Origin: Robertmurraya kyonggiensis
Lineage (GTDB): Bacteria > Bacillota > Bacilli > Bacillales > Cytobacillaceae
DNA: 64,000 nucleotides
Assembly (NCBI RefSeq): GCF_005116465.1
Contig: NZ_SWBM01000005.1
Coordinates: 1-64,000 of the forward strand
Reading direction: 5' to 3'
Shown here: positions 1-8,512 of the stretch, in pieces
Layout: the number at the start of each line of letters is the position of its first letter
How positions within the stretch are numbered: the first letter of the stretch is position 1
Program-made: the position numbers and the translations under genes
The notes under the pieces: generated by a model
Told to the model about the DNA's origin: nothing
Database searches by the model: none
Seen by the model: only the letters and a program-made list of their open reading frames with translations

Positions 1-13
1 GCGGTAAATTTAA

Positions 14-39
14 AGAGGATAGCAGGCATACTATCCTCT
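14..39. other. Short perfect hairpin at the left edge
   Basis: AGAGGATAG at 14-22 is the exact inverse of CTATCCTCT at 31-39, with an 8-nt loop. No T-run follows on the + strand. On the - strand a short TTTAAATTT follows, so it might be a weak terminator for something outside the window. From here to 125 I see no gene. Confidence 0.4.
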
Positions 40-125
40 AAAGCAGCTATATAATCTCTCATTTTCGATTTCCGATCAAAGTATCTAAAAAAATACCCCA
101 CTTTTTCAGTGGTCTCGAAGGGCCT

Positions 126-333
126 ATGAAGACATTGTTAATAGGAATCCGGCGTATAGTGTCTTTATGAAAGGTCCATGAGGACGTTGTTGAGAGTGAT
201 CTGGTGAATAGTGTCTTCATGAAGAGCTCATGAAGACATTGGTAATAGGGATCCGGCAGATAGTGTCTTTATGAAAGGTTCATGCGGACATTATGGAGAG
301 CTTTCCAGCAAATAGTGTCTTCATGAACCACAG
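126..333. repeat. Four tandem 52-bp hairpin repeats
   Basis: The ATG-containing repeat start recurs at 126, 178, 230 and 282, an exact 52-bp period. Each unit begins with a version of CATGAAGACA and ends with TGTCTTCATGAA, so each can fold as an independent hairpin with a roughly 10-bp stem. The middle of each unit (AATAGGGATCCGGCGAATAG-like) varies more than the arms, while the arms keep pairing, including through compensating or G-U changes. No coding function is evident. From 334 to 554 I see no convincing gene. Confidence 0.8.
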
Positions 334-554
334 AAAAGTTAAAAATAGCTGGACTTGCTTTTTGGCCGCACTCCACCACACAAAACACTCAAAACAGTCC
401 ATTAGCCCTACAAAAATCGCGGAGAAAGTTTCCAAAGGGACCAAAATTTACAAAACGTCATTCCCTTTTAACCCTACTGTAACAGTAGTGAAATAATAAT
501 CAGTTATTATAAGAATAGAAATTGACCCCCTTTTAAAATATATATACTTTGGAC

Positions 555-583
555 AGCACAAGGAAACTTGTGCTATTTTTTTT
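555..583 (+). terminator. Intrinsic terminator of the upstream unit
   Basis: AGCACAAG, a GAAA tetraloop and CTTGTGCT form an 8-bp perfect stem followed by A and a run of T. It closes whatever is transcribed from beyond the left edge and separates it from the yvcI operon. Confidence 0.85.
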
Positions 584-611
584 GTCGCAAAATACTTCGC
601 TGTCCAATTCA

Positions 612-640
612 TTGTGACGACTTCTTAAAAATAGTATAAT
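612..640 (+). promoter_or_regulatory. SigA-type promoter of the yvcI-crh operon
   Basis: TTGTGA at 612-617 and TATAAT at 635-640 are 17 bp apart. It lies about 58 bp ahead of the yvcI start and just after the upstream terminator, so it is the likely operon promoter. Confidence 0.75.
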
Positions 641-697
641 TAAGATAGATGGAGATTGGTCGTTTTTATATTGTGTGTTGAGACTGAGGTGAAAAAT

Positions 698-1156
698 ATG
701 CAACGGGTAACAAATTGCGTGTTAATGAAGGATGACAAGGTTCTTTTATTACAGAAGCCGAGAAGAGGTTGGTGGGTTGCACCTGGTGGAAAAATGGAGC
801 CAGGAGAATCTGTACGAGATTCCTGTATTCGTGAATTTCGTGAAGAGACCGGAATCTATTTGAAAAATCCGAGCCTTAAAGGGATTTTCACCTTTATTAT
901 GAAGGACGGAGACCAAGTGCTATCCGAGTGGATGATGTTCACCTTTTTCGCAACAGATGCTGACGGTATTCACGTGGAAGAGTCTGAGGAAGGGAAGCTT
1001 TCTTGGCATACTATTGATGAAATGAAAAATTTACCGATGGCAGAAGGCGACTATCATATTTTAGACTACATGGTACAAGGAAAAGGAATCATCTATGGTA
1101 CCTTCACATATACAGAGGACTTTAAGCTGATTCAGTACAGACTTGACCCAAGTTAA
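698..1156 (+). CDS. yvcI: NUDIX hydrolase YvcI
   Basis: This 152-residue protein is a NUDIX-family pyrophosphohydrolase, first gene of the yvcI-rapZ-yvcK-whiA-crh operon. The NUDIX box lies at about residues 35-57 (GGKMEPGESVRDSCIREF, then REETG). The sequence closely resembles B. subtilis YvcI, including a WWVAPGGKM segment and a C-terminal YRLDP. Its substrate is not settled; the family hydrolyses nucleoside diphosphates linked to another moiety. I chose the ATG at 698 because GAGGTG ends 6 nt upstream; the longer reading from TTG at 656 lacks a ribosome binding site. Confidence 0.93.
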   Translation: MQRVTNCVLMKDDKVLLLQKPRRGWWVAPGGKMEPGESVRDSCIREFREETGIYLKNPSLKGIFTFIMKDGDQVLSEWMMFTFFATDADGIHVEESEEGKLSWHTIDEMKNLPMAEGDYHILDYMVQGKGIIYGTFTYTEDFKLIQYRLDPS

Positions 1157-1240
1157 ACGTATATCCTTTTAGCCTTAAAAAGCATAATCTATAAAAAACA
1201 ATATCGGCACTCTCGGAATGAAATAACAGGGGGAATGAAT

Positions 1241-2134
1241 ATGAGTACCGGAGCGGTTAATGATACACAAATGGTGATTATAACAGGGATGTCAGGCGCT
1301 GGTAAAACAGTTGCTATTCAAAGTTTTGAGGATTTAGGATTTTTTTGTGTAGATAATTTACCTCCTACTCTGTTACCTAAATTTCTTGAGCTCATGGAGG
1401 ATGCAGGGAACAAAATGAACAAGGTCGCCTTGGTTATGGATTTACGAGGCCGAGAATTTTTTGACCATTTATTTAAAGCCCTTGACGATTTAACAGAAAC
1501 CTCATGGGTGACGCCGCAAATTTTATTTTTAGATGCAGATGATTCGACACTTGTGAGAAGATATAAAGAAACAAGGCGTTCTCATCCGCTTGCACCATCG
1601 GGTCTTCCTCTAGAAGGGATCCAAATGGAAAGAGATCTTTTAGAAGAACTTAAGGGTAGAGCACAAATCATTTACAATACGTCAAAAATAAAGCCGAAGG
1701 AATTGAGAGAACGAATCATTTCCGAGTTTTCTGCGAACAACAAATCGACGTTTACAGTCAATGTGATGTCGTTTGGCTTTAAGCACGGCCTGCCAATTGA
1801 CGCTGATTTAGTATTTGATGTGCGCTTCTTACCGAATCCTCACTATATCGATCATATGAGACCGAAGACAGGATTGGATGAGGAAGTCTACAATTATGTT
1901 TTAAAATGGAATGAAACGAATAAGTTTCTCGAAAAGGTTACAGGGTTGTTAAGCTTTATGCTCCCTCACTATAAAAGAGAGGGAAAATCTCAGCTCGTGA
2001 TTGCGATAGGTTGTACAGGTGGACAGCACCGATCCGTAGCATTAACGGAATATATTGCGAACTATTTTTCAAATGACTACCATACACGAATTACGCACCG
2101 AGACATCGAAAGGAGAAAGGAACAAACACCATGA
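1241..2134 (+). CDS. rapZ: RNase adapter/nucleotide-binding protein RapZ (YvcJ)
   Basis: A 297-residue P-loop protein of the RapZ/YvcJ family. Walker A is GMSGAGKT near the N terminus; [13 protein letters not shown] and the C-terminal [10 protein letters not shown] segment are family hallmarks. In E. coli RapZ guides RNase E to the GlmZ small RNA; in B. subtilis YvcJ binds and hydrolyses nucleotides and affects competence, so the exact role here is less certain. The ATG at 1241 is preferred over 1235 because AGGGGG ends 7 nt before it. The stop overlaps the yvcK start (ATGA), which implies translational coupling. Confidence 0.95.
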   Translation: MSTGAVNDTQMVIITGMSGAGKTVAIQSFEDLGFFCVDNLPPTLLPKFLELMEDAGNKMNKVALVMDLRGREFFDHLFKALDDLTETSWVTPQILFLDADDSTLVRRYKETRRSHPLAPSGLPLEGIQMERDLLEELKGRAQIIYNTSKIKPKELRERIISEFSANNKSTFTVNVMSFGFKHGLPIDADLVFDVRFLPNPHYIDHMRPKTGLDEEVYNYVLKWNETNKFLEKVTGLLSFMLPHYKREGKSQLVIAIGCTGGQHRSVALTEYIANYFSNDYHTRITHRDIERRKEQTP

Positions 2135-3111
2135 CCAAAAACGGACAGCCAAAAATAGTCATCATCGGCGGTGGAACCGGCTTGCCTGTTTTATTAAGAG
2201 GCTTGAAAAAGTATCCTCTTGATATCACAGCAGTCGTGACTGTTGCGGATGACGGTGGAAGCTCTGGACGTTTAAGGGACGAAATGGATATTCCTCCTCC
2301 GGGAGACATCCGTAATGTATTAGCCGCCTTATCCGATGTAGAGCCTTTAATAGAAGAAATGTTCCAGCATCGATTCACCTCGAATGAGTTATCCGGCCAT
2401 TCGCTTGGGAACTTGATCCTTGCTGCGATGACATCAATAACCGGGAATTTTGTTCATGCCATTCAAGAAATGAGCAAGGTGCTAAATGTGAACGGCAGAG
2501 TATTACCAGCCGCAACTGAAAGTGTCGTGCTCCATGCTGAAATGGAAGATGGAACGATCGTTTCAGGAGAATCGAAAATTCCTTACTCTGGGAAAAAGAT
2601 CAAGCGTGTGTTCTTAACGCCTGAAATTGCCCAGCCGCTTCCAGAAACGATTCATGCAATCCGCCAGGCTGATTTGATCATCCTCGGACCTGGAAGTCTT
2701 TTTACAAGTATTTTGCCAAATCTCCTTGTACCGAAGCTTGGACAGGAGGTTGCTCGCGCGAAGGCGAAAAAAGTCTATATTTGTAACCTCATGACGCAGG
2801 CGGGTGAAACACTTGATTTTACCGCAAGTGATCATGTAAAAGCGTTATATAACCATATGAAGTGCTCATTTTTGGATACGATTTTGGTTAATAGCGAAAA
2901 CATACCAGAGTCGATTCTAAATCGATACAGTGAAGAATTCGCGAAGCCGGTCCACTTTGATTTTAACCATTTATATGAACTTGGGTTAGAAGTGGTACAG
3001 GGTGAAATCATGTCCTTGGAAAACGGTGTGATTCGCCATGACACGAAAGAAGTGGCTAGCATTTTATACAATTTATTAATAAATGAAACCAATAAGAGAT
3101 ATAAAGCGTAA
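2131..3111 (+). CDS. yvcK: YvcK, gluconeogenesis/cell-shape factor (CofD-like fold)
   Basis: A 326-residue member of the YvcK/CofD-like family. The N-terminal [16 protein letters not shown] and [12 protein letters not shown] segments are the conserved nucleotide-sugar-binding signature. In B. subtilis YvcK is needed for normal growth and shape on gluconeogenic carbon sources and binds UDP-sugars. The start overlaps the rapZ stop by 4 nt and an AAGGAGAAAGG site lies inside the rapZ end. Length and motif order are normal. Confidence 0.95.
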   Translation: MTKNGQPKIVIIGGGTGLPVLLRGLKKYPLDITAVVTVADDGGSSGRLRDEMDIPPPGDIRNVLAALSDVEPLIEEMFQHRFTSNELSGHSLGNLILAAMTSITGNFVHAIQEMSKVLNVNGRVLPAATESVVLHAEMEDGTIVSGESKIPYSGKKIKRVFLTPEIAQPLPETIHAIRQADLIILGPGSLFTSILPNLLVPKLGQEVARAKAKKVYICNLMTQAGETLDFTASDHVKALYNHMKCSFLDTILVNSENIPESILNRYSEEFAKPVHFDFNHLYELGLEVVQGEIMSLENGVIRHDTKEVASILYNLLINETNKRYKA

Positions 3112-3141
3112 ATAGTTATTGGGGTTTAAGGGGGTGTAGGG

Positions 3142-4086
3142 TTGTCATTCGCTTCAGAAACTAAGAAAGAATTAACGAATATAGAATCAAAAGATTGCTG
3201 CAGCAAAGCTGAATTATCCGCTCTGATTCGAATGAATGGGTCCTTATCCTTTTCCAATCGTAAGTTAGTTGTTGATATCCAAACGGAAAACGCTGCCATT
3301 GCTAGAAGAATTTACACATTAATTAAGAAAAAATACGATGCTCAGGTTGAACTGTTAGTGCGTAAGAAGATGCGCCTGAAAAAGAACAACGTCTACATCG
3401 TAAGACTTTCTCAGCAAGCCAAAGAAATTCTTGAGGATTTGAAAATTTTACAAGAAGGCTTTGTGTTCACGCATGACATTTCTGAGGAGTTGGTGAAAAA
3501 GAAGTGTTGCAAACGTTCCTATTTGCGCGGTTCTTTTCTCGCTGGCGGTTCCGTCAATAATCCAGAAACGTCATCTTATCATCTAGAAATATCCTCCCTG
3601 TATAAAGAACATAATGATGCCTTATGTGCATTAATGAATACATTTGATCTCAATAGCAAGACGTTAGAACGTAAAAAAGGCTATATTACTTACCTAAAGG
3701 AAGCAGAGAAAATTACGGAGTACTTAAACATTATTGGTGCCCATACTGCATTATTGAAATTTGAGGATGTACGAATAGTCCGTGATATGCGAAATTCCGT
3801 GAACCGCCTCGTTAATTGTGAGACGGCGAATTTGAATAAAACGATTGGTGCCTCTTTGCGACAAGTGGAGAATATCCGCTTTATCCGAGATACAGTAGGT
3901 TTAGAGATTTTACCTGACAAGCTTCGGGAAATTGCCGAACTTCGGGTAGCCTATCAAGACGTTACGTTAAAAGAGCTTGGTGAAATGGTTTCAAGTGGGC
4001 AAATTAGTAAATCGGGCATTAATCATCGCTTACGTAAAATCGATGAAATCGCCGATAAGCTAAGAGCTGGAGAACCGGTTAAATAA
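3142..4086 (+). CDS. whiA: DNA-binding protein WhiA
   Basis: A 314-residue WhiA/YvcL protein. The N-terminal half is the LAGLIDADG-homing-endonuclease-like fold (for example [22 protein letters not shown]), and the C-terminal part holds a helix-turn-helix ([26 protein letters not shown]). WhiA binds the chromosome and influences cell division in Bacillus and sporulation in Streptomyces. The start is TTG, preceded by AAGGGGGTG. It follows yvcK by 30 nt in the same operon. Confidence 0.95.
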   Translation: MSFASETKKELTNIESKDCCSKAELSALIRMNGSLSFSNRKLVVDIQTENAAIARRIYTLIKKKYDAQVELLVRKKMRLKKNNVYIVRLSQQAKEILEDLKILQEGFVFTHDISEELVKKKCCKRSYLRGSFLAGGSVNNPETSSYHLEISSLYKEHNDALCALMNTFDLNSKTLERKKGYITYLKEAEKITEYLNIIGAHTALLKFEDVRIVRDMRNSVNRLVNCETANLNKTIGASLRQVENIRFIRDTVGLEILPDKLREIAELRVAYQDVTLKELGEMVSSGQISKSGINHRLRKIDEIADKLRAGEPVK

Positions 4087-4137
4087 GCATTTTTGCTTTT
4101 TATAGAAATAGAGAGTCGATGTTGGGGAGGAAGAGAA

Positions 4138-4392
4138 ATGGTAGAAAAGCAGGTTGAGGTTAAGTTAAAGACTGGTCTACAAGCACGTCCGGCTGCATTG
4201 TTTGTGCAAGAGGCGACTCGATTTTCAGCTGATGTGTACATCGAAAAAGATGGCAAAAAGGTCAATGCGAAGAGTATTATGGGGCTTATGAGCCTAGCAA
4301 TTAACTCGGGAGCTCAGATCACCCTCATTACCGAGGGCAGCGACGAAAACGAAGCACTCGAAGCACTAGCAGAGTACGTTCAACAAGATTAA
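4138..4392 (+). CDS. crh: Catabolite repression HPr-like protein Crh
   Basis: An 84-residue HPr-fold protein. It carries TGLQARPA, with Gln where HPr has the phosphocarrier His15, so it cannot take part in PTS phosphotransfer. Ser46 within NAKSIMG is kept; that is the HPr kinase target that makes P-Ser-Crh a CcpA co-repressor. Position at the end of the yvcI operon matches B. subtilis. The ATG at 4138 follows GGGGAGG; the longer frame from 4093 adds 15 residues not found in the family. Confidence 0.95.
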   Translation: MVEKQVEVKLKTGLQARPAALFVQEATRFSADVYIEKDGKKVNAKSIMGLMSLAINSGAQITLITEGSDENEALEALAEYVQQD

Positions 4393-4406
4393 GATTTGGA
4401 TAAGGG

Positions 4407-4441
4407 GAAGTTACCTTTTTTGGGGGTAGCTTCTTTTTTTG
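4407..4441 (+). terminator. Terminator after crh
   Basis: GAAGTTACC at 4407-4415 pairs (with one G-U) with GGTAGCTTC at 4425-4433 and is followed by at least seven T. It ends the yvcI-crh operon. Confidence 0.85.
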
Positions 4442-4473
4442 TTTGGGTGTTTTTTGTTTGGAAAGTGTGAACA

Positions 4474-4607
4474 TGTGGAAAACTGAGATAGGTGTCAGCA
4501 TGTGAATCGCCAATGTGGACATGAAAAAGTGGATAACTTTGAAAGAAGTCCACATGGAGTTGTTCATAAAGGGAAGAAATGGGTGGAAACAGTGAGAGTT
4601 ATCCACA
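4474..4607. other. Cluster of DnaA-box-like 9-mers
   Basis: Between the converging crh and clpP terminators lie TGTGGAAAA (4474-4482), TGTGGACAT (4515-4523), AGTGGATAA (4528-4536) and TTATCCACA (4599-4607). The last is the exact DnaA-box consensus; 4474 and 4528 are one-mismatch matches on the other strand. GTGGATAACT (4529-4538) and AGTTATCCAC (4597-4606) are a perfect inverted pair. Clusters of DnaA boxes outside oriC occur in Bacillus and can titrate DnaA; that role here is inference. Confidence 0.45.
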
Positions 4608-4632
4608 TGAACTTCAGTAGATATTCCAGCAA

Positions 4633-4689
4633 AACAAAAAGACCGTACCCGAAAAAGGTCACTTCAATAACCTTGCTCAGGAACGGTCT
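4633..4689 (-). terminator. Terminator of clpP
   Basis: Read on the - strand, AGACCGT and ACGGTCT enclose an inner AAGGTTA/TGACCTT helix and are followed by TTTTTGTTTTG. It lies directly after the clpP stop codon. Confidence 0.75.
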
Positions 4690-4700
4690 CTCATCTAAAA

Positions 4701-5306
4701 TTATTTATCTTTTTTCTCATCTAAAAGATTGCGTGTGATGATGTGGTCAACTAAGCCATACTCTTTTGCTTTTTCAGCAGTCATGAAATTGTCGCGGTCA
4801 GTATCTTTCGCGATTACTTCAAGTGGCTGCCCAGTACGCTCAGCTAGGATTGTGTTTAGTTTTTCGCGTAGGAAAAGGATGCGCTTAGCAGCGATTTCGA
4901 TTTCCGTTGCTTGACCTTGAGCACCACCAAGTGGTTGGTGAATCATTACTTCAGCGTTTGGAAGAGCGTAACGCTTCCCTTTTTCACCAGCTGCTAAAAG
5001 GAATGCACCCATAGATGCTGCCATACCGATACAAATTGTTTGTACATTTGGCTTTAAGTATTGCATTGTATCATAAATCGCCATACCCGCTGTAATGCTT
5101 CCACCTGGGCTATTGATATAAAGAGTGATATCTTTTTCAGGATTTTCAGCTTCTAAGAATAAAAGCTGTGCAACAATGGAGTTTGCTACATTATCGTCAA
5201 TAGCGCTGCCAAGCATGATAATACGATCTTTTAAAAGACGAGAATAGATGTCATATGCACGTTCACCGCGATTTGTTTGTTCAATAACTGTAGGGATCAA
5301 ATTCAT
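4701..5306 (-). CDS. clpP: ATP-dependent Clp protease proteolytic subunit
   Basis: A 201-residue serine peptidase of the ClpP family, the tetradecameric chamber that works with ClpC/ClpX/ClpE unfoldases. The catalytic triad is Ser98 (GMAASMGAF), His123 (MIHQPLGG) and Asp172 (DTDRDNFM). The N-terminal [11 protein letters not shown] and the [10 protein letters not shown] segment are typical. AAGGAGG lies just upstream of the ATG. A CtsR box overlaps the promoter, so heat-shock induction is expected. Confidence 0.97.
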   Translation of the reverse strand: MNLIPTVIEQTNRGERAYDIYSRLLKDRIIMLGSAIDDNVANSIVAQLLFLEAENPEKDITLYINSPGGSITAGMAIYDTMQYLKPNVQTICIGMAASMGAFLLAAGEKGKRYALPNAEVMIHQPLGGAQGQATEIEIAAKRILFLREKLNTILAERTGQPLEVIAKDTDRDNFMTAEKAKEYGLVDHIITRNLLDEKKDK

Positions 5307-5376
5307 TTTTGTTCCTCCTTATTATGTAAAAATATAGGCTTAAACCTGTAAATCCAAATACTACGTTATGTAAGTT

Positions 5377-5406
5377 ATGATACACTGATAGTCAAAAAAG
5401 GTCAAA
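5377..5406 (-). promoter_or_regulatory. clpP promoter overlapped by a CtsR box
   Basis: On the - strand TTGACC (5405-5400) and TATCAT (5382-5377) are separated by 17 bp. On the + strand AGTCAAA-AAA-GGTCAAA (5390-5406) is a full match to the CtsR direct-repeat consensus. Binding would cover the -35 region, as expected for repression of class III heat-shock genes. The rest of 5407-5519 shows no gene. Confidence 0.85.
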
Positions 5407-5519
5407 CAATTCGACTGAATCTTCATCAGGATTTCTTCGACTTTTTTCGCATGAATCGCACCTCTCCATCTTAACCAATCTCACCATAGAATAGACAGGC
5501 TTTTGTGGAAAATTTCGCC

Positions 5520-5548
5520 TTGCAAACATAGGTGAGTTGACATATAAT
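5520..5548 (+). promoter_or_regulatory. Promoter of the tRNA-Arg gene
   Basis: TTGCAA (5520-5525) and TATAAT (5543-5548) have a 17-bp spacer and lie 46 bp ahead of the tRNA. Confidence 0.7.
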
Positions 5549-5594
5549 AGGAAAGCGTATTGTTCGTGTAGCTAGCGTCAGCGCTTTTTATTTT

Positions 5595-5666
5595 GCCCTC
5601 GTGGTGCAACGGATAGCACGTAAGATTCCGGTTCTTAAAATGGGGGTTCGATTCCCTCCGAGGGCG
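5595..5666 (+). tRNA. tRNA-Arg, anticodon CCG
   Basis: A complete cloverleaf: acceptor GCCCTCG/CGAGGGC, D stem GTGC/GCAC, anticodon stem TAAGA/TCTTA with loop TTCCGGT (anticodon CCG, reads CGG), and T arm GGGGG-TTCGATT-CCCTC. The discriminator base is G and CCA is not encoded. A single tRNA gene next to clpP and crh resembles the B. subtilis arrangement. Confidence 0.93.
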
Positions 5667-5688
5667 TCATAAATATTGTAATATAGGG

Positions 5689-5717
5689 CTTCTATGCATT
5701 TTGCATAGGAGTCTTTT
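5689..5717 (+). terminator. Terminator after tRNA-Arg
   Basis: CTTCTATGCA and TGCATAGGAG flank a TTT loop, followed by TCTTTTTGTTTT. Confidence 0.75.
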
Positions 5718-5919
5718 TGTTTTCGAATATCCTGAAAAAACTATTTGCGATATTTGTAGGAATGAATATCACCCATACTACTTTCTACCTGGTTTTTTTG
5801 AACTGCAAAATTTTAAGAGGGTTTCAATTCGCTCATGGAGAATAATGTGGAGGGGAGAGTTCATAATGAATATGAGAAAATTGAAAAAACCAGAGGAATG
5901 TAATCGATAATTCTAAAAG

Positions 5920-6249
5920 GTGGGGATTTGTATTACTATTGCAACTGTAGATATCAAAGTATCAAATTATGAATTAGACCTAAGTGGTCGTGAAAAGAAA
6001 ATTTTAGCCGTATTACTTTTAAACCTATGTGCGCAAGCAAATGTTCAGGTTACAGCACAAAGTATGGCAATGAACGCGTTAGAAAAAGATGCTGAGGATA
6101 TTATGCATTTTCAATTTGAATGGCAATCTTCTCTCTCCCTTGATACATATCAGAAATTCAAAGAAGGGGTAGAACGAAGATTTAAAACAGCTTTACAAAT
6201 GTGTGAAGTTGAGGGGAATCATATTACATTCGCGGAAAACAATTATTAA
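5920..6249 (+). CDS. Small protein of unknown function
   Basis: A 109-residue predicted soluble protein that I do not recognise. The sequence is mixed alpha, with a heptad-like ILAVLLLNLCAQ stretch and no transmembrane segment or metal motif. The start is uncertain: GTG at 5920 overlaps an AAAGGTGGGG stretch, so translation may begin a few codons later at a non-standard codon. It has its own downstream hairpin terminator, which supports an independent unit. The preceding 200 nt hold no supported gene. Confidence 0.5.
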   Translation: MGICITIATVDIKVSNYELDLSGREKKILAVLLLNLCAQANVQVTAQSMAMNALEKDAEDIMHFQFEWQSSLSLDTYQKFKEGVERRFKTALQMCEVEGNHITFAENNY

Positions 6250-6260
6250 GCATGTACGGG

Positions 6261-6290
6261 GGACCTATTCTTTTTAAGAAAGGTCCTTTT
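6261..6290 (+). terminator. Hairpin terminator upstream of the HAD gene
   Basis: GGACCT (6261-6266) pairs with AGGTCC (6281-6286), followed by TTTT. It separates the small unknown gene from the HAD gene. Confidence 0.55.
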
Positions 6291-6314
6291 AATCATAGTA
6301 AAAGGAGATTTAGT

Positions 6315-6965
6315 ATGGCGAAGTATAAACTTATCCTCTTAGATCTGGATGGTACGCTTTCAGACCCGAAAGAAGGAATCACAAAATCAGTTCAATACGC
6401 ATTACAGAGGTTGGGCATAAACGAACCTAACTTAGATAAGCTGGAACCTTTCATTGGACCGCCACTTCAACAATCATTTGCTGAATACTACAACTTTAAT
6501 GAAAAACAGACACAACAAGCCATATACTTTTACAGAGAAAGATTCAAACAAAAAGGCATGTATGAAAATGAGCTGTATCCCGAAATCCCTCAACTATTAA
6601 AATCACTCCAAGAACAACATCTAACTCTAATAGTAGCAACCTCGAAGCCGACCATTTTTGCGGAGCAAATCATAAAGTATTTTAATATTGAACAATATTT
6701 CAGCCTTATAGTCGGGAGCAATCTAGATGGAACAAGAACATCGAAAACCGACGTAATTCAGTACATCATAAACAAATACAATGACCATCCCTTAGAAGAC
6801 TTCGTAATGATTGGAGATCGGAAACATGATATTATCGGAGCAAATACTCTCCAAATTGACTCCATTGGCGTCACGTATGGTTACGGCTCGACCAATGAAT
6901 TGAGAAAAGAAAATGCAACCTATATTGCGCACACATTGGATGACATTATAGAGCTATTAATTTAA
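6315..6965 (+). CDS. HAD-superfamily phosphatase (phosphoglycolate phosphatase-like)
   Basis: A 216-residue haloacid-dehalogenase hydrolase. Motif I is DLDGTLS near the N terminus, motif II ATSKP, motif III a Lys in the TSKTD region, and motif IV MIGDRKHDI. The insert after motif I is the helical cap of subfamily I, as in Gph/PpaX and 5'-nucleotidases; substrate cannot be read from the sequence. The ATG at 6315 follows AAAGGAG by 7 nt; the longer frame from 6252 runs through the upstream terminator hairpin. Confidence 0.85.
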   Translation: MAKYKLILLDLDGTLSDPKEGITKSVQYALQRLGINEPNLDKLEPFIGPPLQQSFAEYYNFNEKQTQQAIYFYRERFKQKGMYENELYPEIPQLLKSLQEQHLTLIVATSKPTIFAEQIIKYFNIEQYFSLIVGSNLDGTRTSKTDVIQYIINKYNDHPLEDFVMIGDRKHDIIGANTLQIDSIGVTYGYGSTNELRKENATYIAHTLDDIIELLI

Positions 6966-7139
6966 GGTAATAGTGAAGATATTTCTCCGAAACTTACAAA
7001 TAATGGAGAATGTTCGAATTTGTTAATAATGAGCTATGCATATAAATAAAGATAGAATGTAGCTAAATGATGGGTTTGATTCATTTGATTTTCAACAAAA
7101 TTTCAACAGTTAATTAAAACCTTTCCCTTTTTATGGATA

Positions 7140-7170
7140 TTGATATTACCAAAAGACTGGTAAATATGAT
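7140..7170 (+). promoter_or_regulatory. Promoter with 19-bp spacer and palindrome
   Basis: TTGATA (7140-7145) and TATGAT (7165-7170) are separated by 19 bp. The spacer is almost filled by TTACCA-N6-TGGTAA (7146-7163). A long spacer containing a palindrome is the layout of MerR-family-activated promoters. No merR gene is adjacent. The remaining sequence 6966-7139 is AT-rich without a gene. Confidence 0.4.
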
Positions 7171-7217
7171 AGAGTTAGTTGGTTGATAGATTTATTTAGA
7201 AAAAGGGGAGATATTTG

Positions 7218-8303
7218 TTGTTTAATTTCTTGGCAATTATAGGTTTAATTGGTTTTGTTGTATTTATAGTTCTGGGTATTATTGCTCTTTTTAAAAGAAA
7301 CAAGAAAGCGAAAAAAAGATTTGGTATTGCTCTAGGTCTGTTCGTGCTATTTTTGATTGGTGCGATTAATGCGCCTAGCTCAGAGGAAAAAACTACTGAG
7401 GATGTTGCTGATGTGGCAACTGATGAATCCAAGAAGGAAGAAAAGGAAGAACCTAAAAAGGAAGAAAAGAAACAGCCAGCAACAATCGCAGAAGTTAAGG
7501 CTGCTATTACAAAAGGTATGTCTGATGAAGAGTTTAAAACAGCGAAAGACAGTCTGAATGTTGAACATCCAAAAAGTATTTCTATCGGTAATGGCAATGT
7601 AGGGTATGTTTTACAGGCAACAGATGGAATTTTGGTTGCAAATACAGATGGTGAGAAAATTCTTGAAGTGATTGAGTTTAAGACTATGGAAGAATTAGAT
7701 AAATATGAAAGTGATGCAGTAGCTAAAGCAGAGGCAGAAGCAAAAGAACTTGCAAAAAAGGAATTTGAAGAATCAAAAATACCTGTAAGTGGTTCTGGAG
7801 ATACAGCTACAGATGCAATAAAATTAAATGCAGGATTCGCGATATTTGATGGCTCTCATACAGGTGGTTCAAATTTTGCAGTTATCCTTCAGGATGAAAA
7901 TGGAAATGACATGGAGTTATTAGTAAACACAATCGGAAGCTATAAAGGAAAAACTTTTGCTGAAATTCCTGCTGATGGGAATTATTATCTGAATGTAACT
8001 GCTGGAGGTAAATGGAACTTTAGTATTTATCAAACACCACCAGTTGATGTCATAGATGCTCCAACTACTTTAGAGGGGACTGGAGACGATGTTGTTTTCT
8101 TCAATACAACAAGTGGTAATCACAAGTTTACTTTCAACCATTCAGGATCAAGTAACTTTGCTGTTTTATTAAACGGTTCTGATTTGTTGGTTAACGAAAT
8201 AGGAACTTACCAAGGTTCTACACGAACACAATTAGAAACTGATGGCTACTATTGTTTCGTTATTACAGCTGATGGAAAATGGTCTGTAAATATTGAAAAG
8301 TAA
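7218..8303 (+). CDS. Membrane-anchored protein with a duplicated beta-rich domain
   Basis: About 361 residues. Two hydrophobic segments (about residues 3-24 and 35-49) are followed by a Lys/Glu-rich linker, an alpha-helical region, and two related C-terminal domains of about 75-80 residues. The repeats share GSNFAV(I/L)L, LLVN.IG.Y.G, and DG.Y...(V)(T)A.GKW...I, so they arose by duplication. The domains are probably extracytoplasmic. I do not recognise a named family. TTG at 7218 is preferred to TTG at 7215 because of spacing to AGGGGAG. Confidence 0.7.
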   Translation: MFNFLAIIGLIGFVVFIVLGIIALFKRNKKAKKRFGIALGLFVLFLIGAINAPSSEEKTTEDVADVATDESKKEEKEEPKKEEKKQPATIAEVKAAITKGMSDEEFKTAKDSLNVEHPKSISIGNGNVGYVLQATDGILVANTDGEKILEVIEFKTMEELDKYESDAVAKAEAEAKELAKKEFEESKIPVSGSGDTATDAIKLNAGFAIFDGSHTGGSNFAVILQDENGNDMELLVNTIGSYKGKTFAEIPADGNYYLNVTAGGKWNFSIYQTPPVDVIDAPTTLEGTGDDVVFFNTTSGNHKFTFNHSGSSNFAVLLNGSDLLVNEIGTYQGSTRTQLETDGYYCFVITADGKWSVNIEK

Positions 8304-8376
8304 TTTTTCACTCGGATAACTTATATCTGAGTCAAAAAGTTTGTGAAAATTTAAGGTTATGTCGATGAAGATATTG

Positions 8377-8412
8377 AGTCTCCTGTCTTTAAAAAAGGCG
8401 GGGGACTTTTTT
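8377..8412 (+). terminator. Terminator after the duplicated-domain gene
   Basis: AGTCTCC and GGGGACT form the base of a stem with inner GTCTTT/AAAGGC pairing, followed by TTTTTT. Confidence 0.75.
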
Positions 8413-8463
8413 ATTTAGAGCAAATGCACCTAAATTACCGTGTCAACTCCCATAACATTACCA

Positions 8464-8492
8464 TTCACCAATCCTCGTGCTTCATGTAAAAT
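8464..8492 (+). promoter_or_regulatory. Possible sigL promoter
   Basis: TTCACC (8464-8469) and TAAAAT (8487-8492) are 17 bp apart, 21 bp before the sigL start. The -35 element is a weak match. Confidence 0.4.
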
Positions 8493-8512
8493 GAAGGAAG
8501 GGGGAATGTGAG

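Noticed and set aside
293-496. 67-codon frame overlapping the 52-bp repeats
   Set aside because: It starts inside a repeat unit, has no ribosome binding site and no domain-like features.
5701-5910. 69-codon frame after the tRNA
   Set aside because: It begins in the tRNA terminator hairpin and lacks a ribosome binding site.
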